A model generated the notes under the pieces. That model searched no databases, had not been told where the DNA came from, and saw only the letters and a program-made list of their open reading frames with translations. Below are positions 63,469 through 64,000 of a stretch of 64,000 bases of DNA, piece after piece. The position numbers were made by a program, and so were the translations under genes. Origin of the DNA: Nothopassalora personata (taxonomy: Eukaryota; Ascomycota; Dothideomycetes; Mycosphaerellales; Mycosphaerellaceae); assembly GCA_033816765.1 (NCBI GenBank), contig CM066294.1, positions 372,001 to 436,000 on the forward strand, written 5' to 3'. Each line of letters begins with the position of its first letter. The stretch's first letter is position 1.

Positions 63469-64000
63469 TCACCCAGAATTCGACCCAGGCCTCGGACTCA
63501 GCTCCTCCGTGATATTGTGCGGATCCTTCCATGCGATACTCACGTACTTCGTATGACTTCCTCTCGCCACGATCTCATCCTTGTTGTTCAAGAACTTGAT
63601 CGAAGTGTACGCAAGAGTCTTGCCGAACTTGTCGCAAGTGACTTCTGCCCTGATGGTGTCGCCAACCTTGCCGCCGGAGTTGAGGTATGTCACTGATGCA
63701 CTGCTGTCTCAGCGGGGGGGCAGAGAAGGGATGCGAGGGAGATCATACCATTCAGATCGGTGCTCACGCCAGTCGCAAAGAGACCTCGCGAGGCAACAGC
63801 AAGCGAACCTCCAAGATCAACCATCGACGCTATTGTGCCGCCATGAAGAATCTGAAGACGGTTCTAAAGTGGAATGAGCGCCCACGATCCTGCCTCATGA
63901 CATGCTTACTTAATGCGTACTGTATGTTCCTTCTGTATGTCCAGTTCGAAATTCACAGTTCCAGGCCGGGCGGCGGTGACTCGCAGCTGCAAACAAGCGG
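63469..64000 (-). CDS. PaaI/ACOT13-like acyl-CoA thioesterase, 5' part outside the window
   Basis: Hotdog-fold thioesterase hydrolysing acyl-CoA. Minus-strand exons seen are 63921-63986, 63749-63863 and 63469-63692, joined by introns of 57 and 56 nt; an acceptor at 63987-63988 shows the gene continues beyond 64000. Blocks are GTVNFELDIQKEHT, then NRLQILHGGTIASMVDLGGS with the HGG(T)-type active-site region, VASRGLFATGVSTDLN and TYLNSGGKVGDTIRAE. It ends SPRPGSNSG. This order matches the ACOT13/THEM-like members of fungi. Location (mitochondrial or cytosolic) needs the missing N-terminus. Confidence 0.87.

Overview
This window is nuclear DNA from a filamentous ascomycete. Genes are compact and carry few introns, mostly 48-90 nt with GT(A/C)NG(T/C)-like donors and CAG/TAG acceptors. 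The gene content points the same way: HET-domain protein, NoxR, HIR3, ChAPs, GH12 and fungal kinesin. I infer Dothideomycetes (Capnodiales/Mycosphaerellales type) from gene style, but a phylogeny would be needed to fix it. I found no rRNA, tRNA or CRISPR.

Layout. 0-3 kb: a 541-bp terminal-inverted-repeat element (139-679) with a perfect 10-bp target duplication, then a HET-domain gene (-). 3.4-5.7 kb: TRM1 tRNA m2,2G26 methyltransferase (+), with two plausible in-frame starts. 6.8-7.5 kb: a truncated secreted 'choice-of-anchor B' gene. 8.3-15.2 kb: NOT1, scaffold of CCR4-NOT. 16.2-17.0 kb: a frameshifted cysteine-rich secreted-type locus. 17.3-18.0 kb: M24-fold protein. 19.0-20.6 kb: flavocytochrome b2. 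21.7-23.2 kb: RING-RING-LON protein. 24.6-26.3 kb: NoxR. 27.8-28.5 kb: acidic orphan protein (-). 30.5-31.7 kb: metallo-beta-lactamase-fold hydrolase (-). 32.9-33.9 kb: Thr-rich extracellular-type protein (-, 5' end unresolved).

35.5-37.8 kb: Pro-rich orphan and mitochondrial ribosomal protein mL50. 39.6-44.4 kb: a divergent pair, kinesin-6-like motor (-) and mitochondrial PPR protein (+), sharing a 314-bp promoter with a (GT)17 tract and a G4-prone tract. 44.5-46.6 kb: a degenerate second copy of the repeat element and two short F-box-like paralogues. 47.8-49.9 kb: GH12 endoglucanase convergent with a BTB gene. 50.1-58.4 kb: HIR3 divergent from a ChAPs (BUD7/CHS6-type) gene that uses a GC-AG intron. 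61-64 kb: small ORFs, a Prx5-type peroxiredoxin, and the 3' part of a PaaI/ACOT13-like thioesterase running off the right edge.

The genes are mainly independent housekeeping units (RNA turnover, tRNA modification, histone regulation, cargo export, mitochondrial translation, redox signalling). There is no biosynthetic cluster. The unusual material is concentrated in the repeat copies, the decayed or frame-scrambled loci, and some atypical exon/intron structures.
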